Notes: generated by a model from the sequence alone, not told the origin. DNA of 64,000 nt from Bacteroidota bacterium (GCA_016124735.1 WGMZ01000002.1:1-64000); one strand, 5' to 3'; shown: positions 1 through 8,899, counted from the stretch's first letter. Program-made: numbers and translations.

Positions 1-164
1 ATTGAATATGAAGAGTTGGATACGGAAAATCCGCTCTTTTGCCCTTTTTTGGCTTCAAAAAATACTCGAAAAAATTACCGAAGTACTCCAATCTCCGGTT
101 CAAATGAGCTTGAATTGCGGTTCATAAGGAACGACTAATTAGATGGGTTAGATTATGGTCCACC
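1..164. other. Left window edge, possible 3' end of an unseen gene
   Basis: This stretch precedes the stop codon of dtd. Two plus-strand frames are open from the left edge: frame 1 to a TAA at 136-138 and frame 2 to a TAA at 125-127. Either could be the last 40-45 codons of a gene that begins outside the window, but neither peptide resembles a family I recognise. I see no terminator hairpin or promoter here. Confidence 0.25.
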
Positions 165-617
165 CTACTCCCTTTCTTTCGAATCAATCGTTATCGTCAC
201 CGGACCATCATTGGTCAGGGTGATTTGCATATCGGCGCCAAATACCCCGGTTAAGATTGAGGTTGAGGTTAAGGTTGTGCAGGATTGAATAAAGTGCTCA
301 TAGAGCGGAATGGCTTGTTCCGGTCTGGCGGCTTTGATAAAGCTGGGACGGTTGCCTTTTTTGGTGCTGGCGTGCAGGGTGAATTGGCTGACAATCATCA
401 GGCTGCCCTCGATGTCCAATAGAGATTGGTTCATCTTACCTTCTTCATCTGAAAAGATGCGCATGTTCACTATTTTGTTTACGAGCCAGTCGGCATCCGC
501 CTGGGTGTCGGCTTCTTCGACGCCCAGTAAAATGACTAAACCTTTTTGTATGCTACCGCGGTCTTCACCATTTGCGGTGAGGGAAGCCTGAGAAACACGT
601 TGGATCACGACCCGCAT
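165..617 (-). CDS. dtd: D-aminoacyl-tRNA deacylase
   Basis: Cytosolic enzyme that hydrolyses D-amino acids (and glycine from tRNA-Ala) off mischarged tRNA, a chiral proofreading step. The 150-residue length is usual for the family. The sequence starts MRVVIQRVSQAS, and carries the active-site SQFTL segment near residue 77, an NRPSF segment near 88, and the C-terminal GPVT motif that forms the cross-subunit chirality filter. The ATG shares one base with the stop codon of the upstream rsgA gene (TGATG), so the two are almost certainly translated as a coupled pair in the metF-rsgA-dtd operon. Nothing is unusual in the sequence. Confidence 0.95.
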   Translation of the reverse strand: MRVVIQRVSQASLTANGEDRGSIQKGLVILLGVEEADTQADADWLVNKIVNMRIFSDEEGKMNQSLLDIEGSLMIVSQFTLHASTKKGNRPSFIKAARPEQAIPLYEHFIQSCTTLTSTSILTGVFGADMQITLTNDGPVTITIDSKERE

Positions 618-1546
618 CAGTGGTGGATGTCTTCGTTGTTTAGAATACTCAAATAGCTGTAATACCGGCTGGGTTCAATCTCGCCGCTTTCAACGGCCTG
701 CAAAATGGCACAGCCGGGTTCTTCTGTATGCAGGCAATTATTGAATTTGCACTGCTGCAGGCGTTCGCGCATTTCCGGGAAATAATGCGACAGTTCCTGC
801 TTTTCAAGATTCACCACTCCGAAATCCTTGATACCCGGGGTGTCAATAAGCCGGGCATCCCAATCGGTCAAAAACATCTCGGCAAAAGTGGTTGTGTGTT
901 TGCCTTTGTTTGAATAGTGGGAAATACTCCCGGTTTTGCGTTCGATATGGGGGTCGAGAAAATTTAAAAGGGTCGATTTTCCTACACCGGAATGTCCTGA
1001 AAACAAGGAAGTTTTCTGCGACAATTTCTCTTTGAGAAGATTCATCTGAGTACCGCGGGTAGCTGAGACCTGCAGGCATTCATATCCGATAGAATCGTAA
1101 ATTCTTTCGTATTCCTGAAGCAAGGCACATTCTTCCTCGCCATAAACATCTATCTTATTAAATACCAGGAGCGCCGGAATATGATAGGCTTCGGCCGTAA
1201 CCAGAAAACGATCGATAAACCCCAAAGATGTCGCCGGAGTTGCCAGGGTTACTACAAGTACAGCCAAATCCAAATTGGCAGCAATAACCTGGGTCTGCTT
1301 CGATAAATTATTGGATTTTCGGATGATGTAATTTCGGCGAGGCAGAATTTCGCTGATCAGGGCCAAATCGTCTTCATCGGCAGAAGGCTCTTTTTCAAAG
1401 ACCACTTCGTCGCCCACAGCAATGGGATTGGTGCTCTTGATATCACCGAGGCGCAGTTTCCCGCGAACTCTACCCCGGTAGGCTTTCCCGTCTTCGCCAA
1501 TCAGGTCGTACCAGGATCCGGTTGATTTACGCACCAGCCCTTTCAT
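617..1546 (-). CDS. rsgA: Ribosome small-subunit-dependent GTPase A
   Basis: Circularly permuted GTPase that helps late maturation of the 30S subunit. The order of motifs is the permuted one: G4 NKID at residues 130-133, G1 GHSGVGKS at 184-191, a G2 THTTT-like segment near 217-220, and G3 DTPGI at 235-239. An N-terminal OB-fold covers about residues 1-75. The C-terminal zinc site is visible as Cys266, Cys271, His273 and Cys279. The gene begins 3 nt after the stop of metF and its stop overlaps the dtd start by one base, so it is the middle gene of a three-gene operon. Length (309 aa) is normal for the family. Confidence 0.95.
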   Translation of the reverse strand: MKGLVRKSTGSWYDLIGEDGKAYRGRVRGKLRLGDIKSTNPIAVGDEVVFEKEPSADEDDLALISEILPRRNYIIRKSNNLSKQTQVIAANLDLAVLVVTLATPATSLGFIDRFLVTAEAYHIPALLVFNKIDVYGEEECALLQEYERIYDSIGYECLQVSATRGTQMNLLKEKLSQKTSLFSGHSGVGKSTLLNFLDPHIERKTGSISHYSNKGKHTTTFAEMFLTDWDARLIDTPGIKDFGVVNLEKQELSHYFPEMRERLQQCKFNNCLHTEEPGCAILQAVESGEIEPSRYYSYLSILNNEDIHH

Positions 1547-1549
1547 CCT

Positions 1550-2503
1550 CTAAAATACTTCTTTGGCCACTGCATAGGTTGCTTCCGATTTTCCCATGGT
1601 ATAAAAATGCAATACCGGAACTCCGGCTGCTTTTAATTCCTTACTTTGTTGGGCACACCATTGGATGCCAATTTCTTTTACCTGTTGATTGTTCTTTGCT
1701 TTTTCTACTTCATTTACTAAATCATCCGGCAAATCGATGTGGAAGATTTTGGGCAAAGCAAAGAGCTGTTTTTGCGAGGCAAAGGGCTTTAATCCGGGGA
1801 TGATGGGAACATCAATACCTCCATCGCGGCATTGCTGCACAAACTCGAAATATTTCTTGTTGTCAAAAAACATCTGCGTAACAATGAATTCGGCCCCGGC
1901 TTCCACCTTCTTCTTCAAAAAGCTGATATCACTTCTGAGATTCGGTGCATCCTGATGCTTTTCCGGATAGCCGGCGATGCCGATGCAAAAGTCGGTAGGC
2001 GTGGCATTCTTAAGTTCCTCATCCAGATAAATTCCTTTATTCATATCGCGAATCTGGTTGACCAGTTCCAGGGCATTTTGGTTGCCGTTTTCTTCCGGTT
2101 TGAACATATTGTCGCCTTTGAGGTTATCTCCACGCAAGGCCAGTACATTATCGATCCCAAGAAAGGCCAAATCAATGAGGGCGTTTTCCGTTTCTTCCCT
2201 CGAAAACCCCCCGCAGATGAGATGAGGCACCGCATCGATATGGTATTTGTTCATAATCGCCGCACAAATCCCAACGGTACCGGGCCTTTTACGCGTGGCA
2301 ATCCGATCAAATCCGCCATCGGGCCTTTCTCTGAGCACATGTTCCTCCCGGTGGTAGGTAACGTCGATGAATTTGGGTTTGAACTCCATCAAAGGGTCAA
2401 TCCCCGAATAAAGCGATTCGATGCTGTTTCCCTTCAAAGGAGGCAATATCTCGAAGGAAAACAGGGTTCCTTCGGCTGATTTGATATGGTCGATTATTTT
2501 CAT
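1550..2503 (-). CDS. metF: Methylenetetrahydrofolate reductase
   Basis: Flavoprotein that reduces 5,10-methylene-THF to 5-methyl-THF, the methyl donor for methionine synthesis. It is a single TIM-barrel domain of 317 residues, the bacterial length, without the eukaryotic regulatory extension. Recognisable family segments are FSFEILPP near residue 16, the VTYH segment near 49, ALRGD near 121 and TQMFFDN near 209. First gene of the metF-rsgA-dtd operon. A TATTTTTG element (2512-2519, minus strand) lies 8 nt before the ATG, implying a very short leader. It is divergent from the lipoprotein gene at 2597. Confidence 0.95.
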   Translation of the reverse strand: MKIIDHIKSAEGTLFSFEILPPLKGNSIESLYSGIDPLMEFKPKFIDVTYHREEHVLRERPDGGFDRIATRKRPGTVGICAAIMNKYHIDAVPHLICGGFSREETENALIDLAFLGIDNVLALRGDNLKGDNMFKPEENGNQNALELVNQIRDMNKGIYLDEELKNATPTDFCIGIAGYPEKHQDAPNLRSDISFLKKKVEAGAEFIVTQMFFDNKKYFEFVQQCRDGGIDVPIIPGLKPFASQKQLFALPKIFHIDLPDDLVNEVEKAKNNQQVKEIGIQWCAQQSKELKAAGVPVLHFYTMGKSEATYAVAKEVF

Positions 2504-2511
2504 CCGAAAGA

Positions 2512-2519
2512 CAAAAATA
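2512..2519 (-). promoter_or_regulatory. -7 promoter element of metF (TATTTTTG)
   Basis: Perfect match to the Bacteroidota -7 consensus TAnnTTTG, read on the minus strand, ending 8 nt before the metF start codon. No clear -33 TTG was identified. Assignment is by motif and position only. Confidence 0.55.
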
Positions 2520-2596
2520 GCAGAACTTCATCGAAAGCATGCGCAGCAGAAGGCTTTTAATAGCGTCTTTCTCAAAAACCTGTGTAACTTAAATAT

Positions 2597-3106
2597 ATGA
2601 AACCTGCATTTTTCGTCGTCGGGCTGATGACGCTATCGCTTGTATATTCTTCCTGCGATCCGAAGATCGACACAACCCCGGAAAAGGGAACGCTTCCTGA
2701 GGCCGTATTGATGCGTCGTTCTGAATTGGAGAAATCTGTCAAGGTGGAAGGCCCTAGAAAACTTCATAATCCGGGCAAAATCTATTCATATGGAACCTGG
2801 CTCTTCGTATGTGAGAAATATGAGGGCATTCACGTCTACGATAATCTGGATCCCACCAAACCGATTAATAAGAGTTTTCTGGTTATTCCGGGATGTCAGG
2901 ATATGGCTGTAAAAAATTTTTACCTCTATGCCGACAATGCCGTTGACCTGGTAACTTTTCATTTTCTGGACCTCAATCAGATTGAACTGGTTGACAGGGA
3001 AAGAAATGCATTCCCCGAGATTCTTCCGCCGAATTATACACAGATGCCCACCCAGTTTGATGCTGACCATCGTCCGGACAGCACCATCATCATAGCCTGG
3101 AAATAA
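2597..3106 (+). CDS. Lipoprotein, N-terminal half of an LVIVD-type propeller
   Basis: A 169-residue exported protein with a lipoprotein signal (hydrophobic stretch ending YSSC, Cys about residue 19). The rest has LVIVD-like propeller strands such as GIHVYDNLDPTKP, DMAVKNFYLYAD and VDLVTF. From memory of the family, the segment VKVEGPRKLHNPGKIY followed by these strands is the N-terminal part of a Bacteroidota lipoprotein of about 420-440 residues. Here the frame stops after the residues IIAWK, and the remaining repeats are encoded by the next gene, which starts one base after this stop in another frame with its own signal peptide. Function is unknown; such proteins sit in the outer envelope. 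First gene of an operon with the next two. Confidence 0.7.
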   Translation: MKPAFFVVGLMTLSLVYSSCDPKIDTTPEKGTLPEAVLMRRSELEKSVKVEGPRKLHNPGKIYSYGTWLFVCEKYEGIHVYDNLDPTKPINKSFLVIPGCQDMAVKNFYLYADNAVDLVTFHFLDLNQIELVDRERNAFPEILPPNYTQMPTQFDADHRPDSTIIIAWK

Positions 3107-3107
3107 T

Positions 3108-3869
3108 ATGAAAAATGTAAAAATTTATCTGATTCTTCTGCTAATGGGGCTCATATCCTGTGCGAAAGACGGAAACATGCAAAGTGCCAGTTCGGGAGAT
3201 GAATCCGGACTCACCGGAACGGGGGGTTCTACTGCTCGCTTTACCTTGAAAGGAGATTATCTATACACGGTGAACAGTCAATCCTTAAAGGCTTTCGATC
3301 TGGGCAACCCGGCCCAACCCATTATGCGAACGGAAACTTTTCTGGGAGTTGACATAGAAACCATCTTTCCGAATGATAATTTTCTTTTGATTGGTTCGCA
3401 ATCCGGAATGTATATCTACGATATCTCACAAGCAGCTCACCCGGCAAGAGTGGGATTTTATGAACACGTCGTTTCTTGCGATCCGGTAGTGGCACAAGGA
3501 AATTTTGCCTATGTTACCTTACGAACAGTAGGCAATGGTCGCTGTTCCCGGGGAATTAATGCGTTTGAGATAATAGATATCAGCGACCCCAGTGCGCCGG
3601 AGCTGGTAGCTTCCCGACCAATGAATGCACCCAGAGGATTAGGAGTTGGTGATATTGCGAGCGTGTTTGTCTGCGAAGATGGATTGGTTCATTTAGACGT
3701 GAGCGATGTACATAATATTCATGAATTGGGGCACTATAATACAGCCAGCATAACACAGGACGTGATTCCCACCGGTGATAATCTGATACTTATTGCGGAT
3801 GACGGACTATACCAGTACAAGGAGAACAACGGATCATTGGACTTATTGAGCAAAATTCCCGTTGAATGA
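3108..3869 (+). CDS. Lipoprotein, C-terminal half of an LVIVD-type propeller
   Basis: A 253-residue protein with its own lipoprotein signal peptide (hydrophobic core then GLISC, Cys about residue 18) and a Gly/Ser-rich linker before residue 45. Repeats include ARFTLKGDYLYTV, AFDLGNPAQP, MYIYDISQAAHPARV, EIIDISDPSAPELV and DGLYQYKE, typical of LVIVD beta-propeller repeats. It looks like the continuation of the preceding 169-residue lipoprotein. The two genes are separated by one base (TAA-T-ATG) and are in different frames. It overlaps the next gene by 4 nt (ATGA), so all three genes are one transcription unit. Binding partner unknown; an outer-membrane-associated role is inferred from lipidation and the neighbouring barrel. 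Confidence 0.75.
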   Translation: MKNVKIYLILLLMGLISCAKDGNMQSASSGDESGLTGTGGSTARFTLKGDYLYTVNSQSLKAFDLGNPAQPIMRTETFLGVDIETIFPNDNFLLIGSQSGMYIYDISQAAHPARVGFYEHVVSCDPVVAQGNFAYVTLRTVGNGRCSRGINAFEIIDISDPSAPELVASRPMNAPRGLGVGDIASVFVCEDGLVHLDVSDVHNIHELGHYNTASITQDVIPTGDNLILIADDGLYQYKENNGSLDLLSKIPVE

Positions 3870-4525
3870 AATTAAAGCGTAAGATCACCGGGCTTCTTCT
3901 TTTGACCCTTTTATTGAACGGTCGGCTTTTGGCATCAAACGACAGCAGTCAATACAAACTGAGACCAATGTTGGGTTTTTCATTGACCCATGTATTTTTC
4001 AAAGGCATCAAGTTGGACGGAATGCTCCCTTTGGGCCAAAGAACCCTGCTTTATCTTTCGCCGGAAATGTATAATGGACAACTGAATTGGGAGGAAGTAG
4101 GAAAGTTGAAGGGCGGGGGAGGCAATCTGGGTATTCGCTATGTTTTTTGGAAAGAATCAGACCATCAAAAAGTTACTCTGGGATTTGCTCATCTTTCTTA
4201 CGGACTTAGTCAGTTTCGGATAAATTTGCAGGATTATGTTTGGGTTGATCAGGTACAGAACGGACAGAATGTAATCGTTCGAAACAAGACGGATGTCTAC
4301 AAACAATACCGGCGCCAGAGCATCGATTTTCTGCTGGGCCTGATCTGGAGGGGACCATCGCAGCTGTATTTTGAGGCAAATATGGGTGTTTCGTCCAAGA
4401 CGGTTCGTCGCACCTTCAGCGCGAATTATACGCCTACCTATCTGAATGATAAATATTCCTGGAGCTATGGCTATTCCGGTGTTGTGCCTCAAATAGGTTT
4501 TCGAATCGGATATATGTTCAGGTAA
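3866..4525 (+). CDS. Putative outer-membrane beta-barrel protein
   Basis: A 219-residue protein starting MKLKRKITG with a signal peptide ending around residue 24 (RLLASND). The mature part has alternating, aromatic-rich strands and ends in a strand with a terminal aromatic residue (FRIGYMFR), typical of a small outer-membrane beta-barrel. I cannot assign a named family. The start overlaps the stop of the upstream lipoprotein gene by 4 nt, so it is probably co-translated and may form one envelope assembly with the two half-propeller lipoproteins. Confidence 0.65.
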   Translation: MKLKRKITGLLLLTLLLNGRLLASNDSSQYKLRPMLGFSLTHVFFKGIKLDGMLPLGQRTLLYLSPEMYNGQLNWEEVGKLKGGGGNLGIRYVFWKESDHQKVTLGFAHLSYGLSQFRINLQDYVWVDQVQNGQNVIVRNKTDVYKQYRRQSIDFLLGLIWRGPSQLYFEANMGVSSKTVRRTFSANYTPTYLNDKYSWSYGYSGVVPQIGFRIGYMFR

Positions 4526-4585
4526 TCTTTTACCAAGGGTCAGCTTTAGCCGGTAAACAAGCTGCCAATGGTGCACAAAAGCCTG

Positions 4586-4593
4586 TATATTTG
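4586..4593 (+). promoter_or_regulatory. -7 promoter element of the ABC transporter gene (TATATTTG)
   Basis: Perfect TAnnTTTG match ending 9 nt before the ATG at 4603. It argues that translation starts at 4603 rather than at the in-frame TTG at 4591, which lies inside the promoter element. Confidence 0.5.
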
Positions 4594-4602
4594 CTGCTTT
4601 CT

Positions 4603-6417
4603 ATGAAAAACTTTTTCAGAATGCTTCGTTTTGCCAAGCCGTATTCGCACCTGGCTTATTTGAACATTCTCTTCAATTTCCTGTCAATCGTTTTCGGCCT
4701 GGTATCCTATACCATGTTAATGCCCTTCCTGAAATACCTGTTTGGTTTGGAGGAGGTAAAACGGGATCCGAACGCATCAGGAATTGCCAAATTGAATACG
4801 GAATTTATCTACTTTCTAAAGGACATTAGTGGAGATGACGTGGCCAAAGGCCTGCTCTTCGTCTGTCTGGCAGTGGTTATCTTCACGATTCTGAAAAATA
4901 TCTTTCGATACCTTGCGCTATACGTTCTGATTCCGTATCGCAACAATACCATTCGCGATTTGCGGAATGCATTGTATAAAAAAGTGATGCGATTGCAATT
5001 GAGCTATTTCACGGAAGAAAGAAAAGGTGATATCATTTCCAGAATGAGTAATGACATGACGGAAGTTGAATATGCCATTATGACCAGCCTTGAGGCACTT
5101 TTCAAAGGGCCATTCAACATCGCGGTGACCCTGGCTCTACTCATTGCGTTGAGCTGGAAACTGACCTTGTTGATATTGATACTCCTTCCCTTGATGGGAC
5201 TTATCATCTCCAGGATTGGCAAACGTTTGAAGAGTCATGCTACAAGAGCACAAGGACGTCTGGGGATATTGATGTCACTCTTTGAAGAGAGCCTGGGTGG
5301 CATTCGAATCATCAAGGGTTTTGGAAGAGAAGCCCATTTTTACAGGAAGTTCAGCATGGAGAACAAGCACCTGAACTCGATCAATATTTTGGTAAACCGG
5401 GCAAGAGATATCAGTTCTCCTCTGTCTGAAAGCCTCGGAATGATGACTGTTTGTGCGGTACTCTATATCGGAGGAAGAATGGTGCAGAGTGGTGCAGGCA
5501 TGATGGATCCTGCCGCATTTATTTTATTCATCGTTTTATTTGCCCAGGTCATAGAACCGGCCAAATCTTTTTCTACGGCATTCTACAATGTGAAAAAAGG
5601 GGAAGCATCAGCCAGCAGGATTGAAGAAGTACTTGCTATTCCGGAGACATTGAATGAAGCCGAAAAACCCATAAGTTTAAAAGAAGTAAATGAGGGAGTC
5701 AATTTCATAAATGTAGGCTTTCGTTATACGGCAGAAAAAGCCACCTTGCATGCCATAGATTTTGAGATTCCCAAGGGAAAAACCGTTGCTCTTGTGGGCC
5801 CTTCCGGAAGCGGTAAATCGACCATTGCCGATTTGCTGGCCCGCTTTTACGATGTCAATGAGGGGCATGTTCTAATCGACGGAGTGGATATTCGGGACAT
5901 CCGCATAAAAGACCTTAGGAATTTAATGGGCCTTGTTACACAGGAGTCTATTTTGTTCAACGATTCGGTGTACAATAACATTGTTTTTGGAAATTATGAT
6001 GCCACCTACGAACAGGTGGTTGAGGCATCCAAAGCGGCCAATGCACATGAGTTTATCGTGCAGATGGATAAGGGCTATTATACTAATATTGGCGACCGCG
6101 GAGGGAAACTAAGTGGCGGACAGCGCCAGCGAATTGCGATTGCCCGGGCCATTCTCAAAAACCCACAGATACTTATCCTGGACGAAGCCACTTCTGCCCT
6201 CGACACCACCAGCGAACGGCTGGTTCAGGAGGCACTTAATAACCTGATGCATAACCGAACCTCTTTGGTGATTGCACATCGACTCAGCACCATACAAGGG
6301 GCAGACCTGATCCTGGTGGTTGAAAACGGTGAAATCATTGAAAGAGGAAACCATCAGGAGCTTTACGAAAAAGATGGGCTTTACCGCAAGTTGCTGGAAA
6401 TGCAGCAAATGGCTTAA
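4603..6417 (+). CDS. MsbA-like ABC exporter, fused permease and ATPase
   Basis: A homodimeric-type ABC exporter of about 604 residues. The first 330 residues hold six membrane segments (ABC transmembrane type 1 fold) and the last 240 the ATPase. Motifs visible: Walker A GPSGSGKST near residue 398, signature LSGGQRQR near 502, Walker B LILDEATSALD near 524, then the switch histidine in IAHRLST. This architecture includes lipid A flippase MsbA and other lipid or drug exporters; in Bacteroidota the lipid A role is likely for at least one copy but the substrate cannot be read from sequence. ATG at 4603 (MKNFFRMLRFAKPY) is preferred over the TTG at 4591. It appears to be transcribed alone. Confidence 0.9.
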   Translation: MKNFFRMLRFAKPYSHLAYLNILFNFLSIVFGLVSYTMLMPFLKYLFGLEEVKRDPNASGIAKLNTEFIYFLKDISGDDVAKGLLFVCLAVVIFTILKNIFRYLALYVLIPYRNNTIRDLRNALYKKVMRLQLSYFTEERKGDIISRMSNDMTEVEYAIMTSLEALFKGPFNIAVTLALLIALSWKLTLLILILLPLMGLIISRIGKRLKSHATRAQGRLGILMSLFEESLGGIRIIKGFGREAHFYRKFSMENKHLNSINILVNRARDISSPLSESLGMMTVCAVLYIGGRMVQSGAGMMDPAAFILFIVLFAQVIEPAKSFSTAFYNVKKGEASASRIEEVLAIPETLNEAEKPISLKEVNEGVNFINVGFRYTAEKATLHAIDFEIPKGKTVALVGPSGSGKSTIADLLARFYDVNEGHVLIDGVDIRDIRIKDLRNLMGLVTQESILFNDSVYNNIVFGNYDATYEQVVEASKAANAHEFIVQMDKGYYTNIGDRGGKLSGGQRQRIAIARAILKNPQILILDEATSALDTTSERLVQEALNNLMHNRTSLVIAHRLSTIQGADLILVVENGEIIERGNHQELYEKDGLYRKLLEMQQMA

Positions 6418-6432
6418 CCGCGCTTCGCGCGG
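6418..6432 (+). repeat. Perfect small hairpin directly after the ABC transporter stop
   Basis: Six-base-pair stem CCGCGC/GCGCGG with a 3-nt TTC loop, beginning at the base after the TAA. There is no T-tract behind it, so it is not a standard intrinsic terminator; it could stabilise the mRNA 3' end or be a REP-like unit. The rest of the gap to 6559 holds two loosely similar AGAGTTTTC-containing stretches (about 6450 and 6551) and two AGCGCT hexamers, but no gene. Confidence 0.4.
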
Positions 6433-6559
6433 ATGAGTTTATTGTTTAGAGTTTTCGCAGATTAAGCTAGCGCTCACGCATTCCGGGCCGAGCGCTTCGA
6501 CGTAGATCGTAAAAACACCGATACCTGCTTATTGGTTGAGGGTGGAGGGTTGAGAGTTT

Positions 6560-7708
6560 TCACGGTTTAAAATAAACATCCATCACCGCGGAATTCGCCA
6601 TGTCGGATTTCATCTGGATGGTTTTAACCTCGTCGCCGTCGGTGATTCGGATCTCATAGGTATTGGGTGGGATTTTGCCTTCGTTTAGGGCGTGGACGAT
6701 CAGGCGGTTCGGCCCCGCTTTTAGGCTTACTTTGAAACAGGACGGAGTTTTTACCAGTCCGACTCCTTTAACAATAAGGGAGTCGTTCCACATCACCCGG
6801 ATGGAATCGCCATCGACGGTTTGATCATCTAAAAAACAGATTTCGATATTTTGATGGGAAACCTCCATGGTTTCAGGTGTTTTGAGTTTTCTGCCTGTAA
6901 AAGGATCCGGAACAGGTTGGGCCATTACCGTAACAGGTCCGGTGTCTTTGTGCCGCCGTTTTTTGCCATCGAATTTTTTCAGGTTGTATTTCAGGCTTAC
7001 ACGAAGGTTTGAACCAGTTGCCGTGATGCGTTCGCCGTATTGATTGTCGACCCCGATATACACCTGGTCAATCACATTTTGCCACCCATGATAGTACGCA
7101 ACTTCGAAACTGATTTTTCCTTGTCTTCCCATATAGGCCATTTCGATACCCCCACCAACGGTAGGATAGAATACAGGACTTCGGTTGATAGAAACTACTT
7201 TATCATGCATAGGGATGGAATAAGCATAATTAAGGTGACCGCCGTAGTTAAATTTTAAGGTCCAGAATGAACCCAGCCATTTGTAGCGGCTAAAATAAAT
7301 GGGCATCGCGATGTTCCTGAAACTGATGAGCGAGCTTACGCTTTGCTCGCTGTGCAGCTTGTAGCCGCGAGCACCCACCTCCAGGCCCAGATTGAAACTG
7401 CTCTTGTCGCTTATTACGTATTCTCCCAAAACACCCCAGCTGAACTTACGGGCAAAGTTTTCCCAAAAGGTCATCTGCGGATTTGGGTATCCGTCCAGCA
7501 CAGAATAGAGCGGGTAGATGGTGTTTTTTCCTGTTTTGTTCGTCGGAGAAGTAAAGGTCTTACTTCCATTGACGAAGCGAGTGCCGAAGGTAATCGTTGG
7601 CGCGATGGTCATGTAGATATTCAATTTCTTATACCGGATTAATTCATCGTTCTGTGCATGGAGAGCAAAGACGCTGAATAAACCGATTGCTAAGAAGATG
7701 ACCCGCAT
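6560..7708 (-). CDS. Exported protein with barrel-like and Ig-like regions
   Basis: A 382-residue protein starting MRVIFLAIGLFSVFALHAQ, a clear signal peptide cleaved after AQ. The first part (about 20-255) has amphipathic strands with YSRYKW- and RVSLKYNLKKF-like segments resembling an outer-membrane barrel. The C-terminal part (about 290-380) has a pattern like DSIRVMWNDSLIV...GPNRLIVHALNEG...NTYEIRITDG, seen in Ig-like envelope domains of Bacteroidota. I do not recognise a named family. The upstream in-frame ATG at 7744 would add 12 residues before the signal and is less likely; a TACCTTTA element lies just upstream of 7708. Transcribed separately from prfA, whose stop region abuts it. Confidence 0.65.
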   Translation of the reverse strand: MRVIFLAIGLFSVFALHAQNDELIRYKKLNIYMTIAPTITFGTRFVNGSKTFTSPTNKTGKNTIYPLYSVLDGYPNPQMTFWENFARKFSWGVLGEYVISDKSSFNLGLEVGARGYKLHSEQSVSSLISFRNIAMPIYFSRYKWLGSFWTLKFNYGGHLNYAYSIPMHDKVVSINRSPVFYPTVGGGIEMAYMGRQGKISFEVAYYHGWQNVIDQVYIGVDNQYGERITATGSNLRVSLKYNLKKFDGKKRRHKDTGPVTVMAQPVPDPFTGRKLKTPETMEVSHQNIEICFLDDQTVDGDSIRVMWNDSLIVKGVGLVKTPSCFKVSLKAGPNRLIVHALNEGKIPPNTYEIRITDGDEVKTIQMKSDMANSAVMDVYFKP

Positions 7709-7751
7709 ATTTTGGAAACGTAAAGGTAAAGAAGAAAGTTGCAATTTTAGG

Positions 7752-8825
7752 TTACAGACTTCCTTCGCCTTTCATTTTTTCGGAGTTCTCGGCCAATTGA
7801 AGTTGGTCGATGATTTCCTGAATATCGCCGTTCATCACAGCGTCGAGATTGTACAAGGTTAATCCGATGCGGTGGTCGGTCATCCGACTTTGGGGGAAGT
7901 TATAGGTTCGGATTTTCGCCGAACGATCGCCGGTTGACACCATGGTCTTTCTCTTGCTCGCAATGGCACTCATATGCTTTTCTAATTCTCTTTCGTAGAG
8001 TTTGGTCCGCAGCATTTGCATAGCTCTTTCCCGGTTGCCCAGCTGAGAACGTTCCACCTGACAAACGACTACGATGCCCGTAGGTTTATGGGTTAGCTGG
8101 ACCTTTGTTTCAACCTTGTTCACGTTTTGTCCGCCGGCGCCACCAGAGCGTGAAGTTTGCATTTCAATATCCGCGGGATTGAGTTCCACATCCACTTCTT
8201 CTGCTTCAGGGAGCACGGCTACGGTAGCAGCAGAAGTATGCACCCTTCCTTGTGTTTCGGTGGCCGGCACCCGTTGCACCCGATGCACACCTGATTCAAA
8301 TTTTAGGGTGCCATAAGGAGAATCGCCACTTACTTCAAAGATGATTTCTTTATAGCCGCCGGCGGTTCCTTCGGTAAAATCGACCACCTCTGTCTTCCAG
8401 CCTTTGTCGTCGCAATAGCGGCTGTACATGCGGTAAAGGTCTCCGGCAAAGATGGACGCTTCATCGCCACCGGTTCCGGCGCGAATCTCTACCACGCAGT
8501 TTTTATCATCTTCCGGATCTTTGGGAATCAGCATGATGCGGATTTCCTCCTCCAGGGCTTTTTTTTCTTCCTCCAGAGATTCCAATTCTTCCTGCGCCAT
8601 TTCCTTCATCTCCGGATCTTTCTCCGTCTTCAGAATGTCTTTGGCATTGTCTAAATTCTCCAGCAGATTTTTATACTTCTTGTAATTTTCAACGACCGGT
8701 GTCAGATCGCGGTACTCTTTGTTCAGCTTGGCAAAGCGTTTCATATCGGCAACGGCTCCCGGGTCTCCGAGCGCAATTCCGACATCTTCCCAACGTTGAT
8801 GAATGGCTTCCAGTTTGTCCAACAT
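7752..8825 (-). CDS. prfA: Peptide chain release factor 1
   Basis: Class I release factor reading UAA and UAG. The 357-residue protein has the coiled N-terminal domain, the codon-recognition tripeptide PAT (in [10 protein letters not shown]; the PxT form that marks RF1 rather than the SPF of RF2), and the catalytic GGQ loop ([11 protein letters not shown], near residue 230). I place the start at the ATG at 8825 ([12 protein letters not shown]), matching the normal RF1 N-terminus; the extra 31 in-frame codons upstream contain the promoter element TATCTTTG at 8832-8839. The gene is divergent from a small GNAT gene with about 74 nt between start codons. Confidence 0.95.
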   Translation of the reverse strand: MLDKLEAIHQRWEDVGIALGDPGAVADMKRFAKLNKEYRDLTPVVENYKKYKNLLENLDNAKDILKTEKDPEMKEMAQEELESLEEEKKALEEEIRIMLIPKDPEDDKNCVVEIRAGTGGDEASIFAGDLYRMYSRYCDDKGWKTEVVDFTEGTAGGYKEIIFEVSGDSPYGTLKFESGVHRVQRVPATETQGRVHTSAATVAVLPEAEEVDVELNPADIEMQTSRSGGAGGQNVNKVETKVQLTHKPTGIVVVCQVERSQLGNRERAMQMLRTKLYERELEKHMSAIASKRKTMVSTGDRSAKIRTYNFPQSRMTDHRIGLTLYNLDAVMNGDIQEIIDQLQLAENSEKMKGEGSL

Positions 8826-8831
8826 AGGCCG

Positions 8832-8839
8832 CAAAGATA
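8832..8839 (-). promoter_or_regulatory. -7 promoter element of prfA (TATCTTTG)
   Basis: Perfect TAnnTTTG on the minus strand, ending 6 nt before the prfA ATG. Its position inside the longer open frame supports the shorter start and implies a leaderless or near-leaderless transcript. Confidence 0.6.
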
Positions 8840-8888
8840 ATAAGATGGCACGTGATTGGTTCGGGTATGATGGGTGAATTACTAAAGC

Positions 8889-8895
8889 TATCTTG
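8889..8895 (+). promoter_or_regulatory. -7-like element of the GNAT gene (TATCTTG)
   Basis: One-base-shorter variant of TAnnTTTG, ending 4 nt before the ATG at 8900. The same heptamer occurs 5 nt before the rsmA start at 55140. Confidence 0.4.
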
Positions 8896-8899
8896 CAGT

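Noticed and set aside
1832..2479. 215-codon open frame on the plus strand opposite metF
   Set aside because: It lies wholly antisense to metF, resembles no family and has no promoter; it is a shadow of the real gene.
3100..3115. Sequencing frameshift as the cause of the split propeller gene
   Set aside because: The second ORF begins with its own full lipoprotein signal peptide right after the first stop, which a frameshift error would not create.
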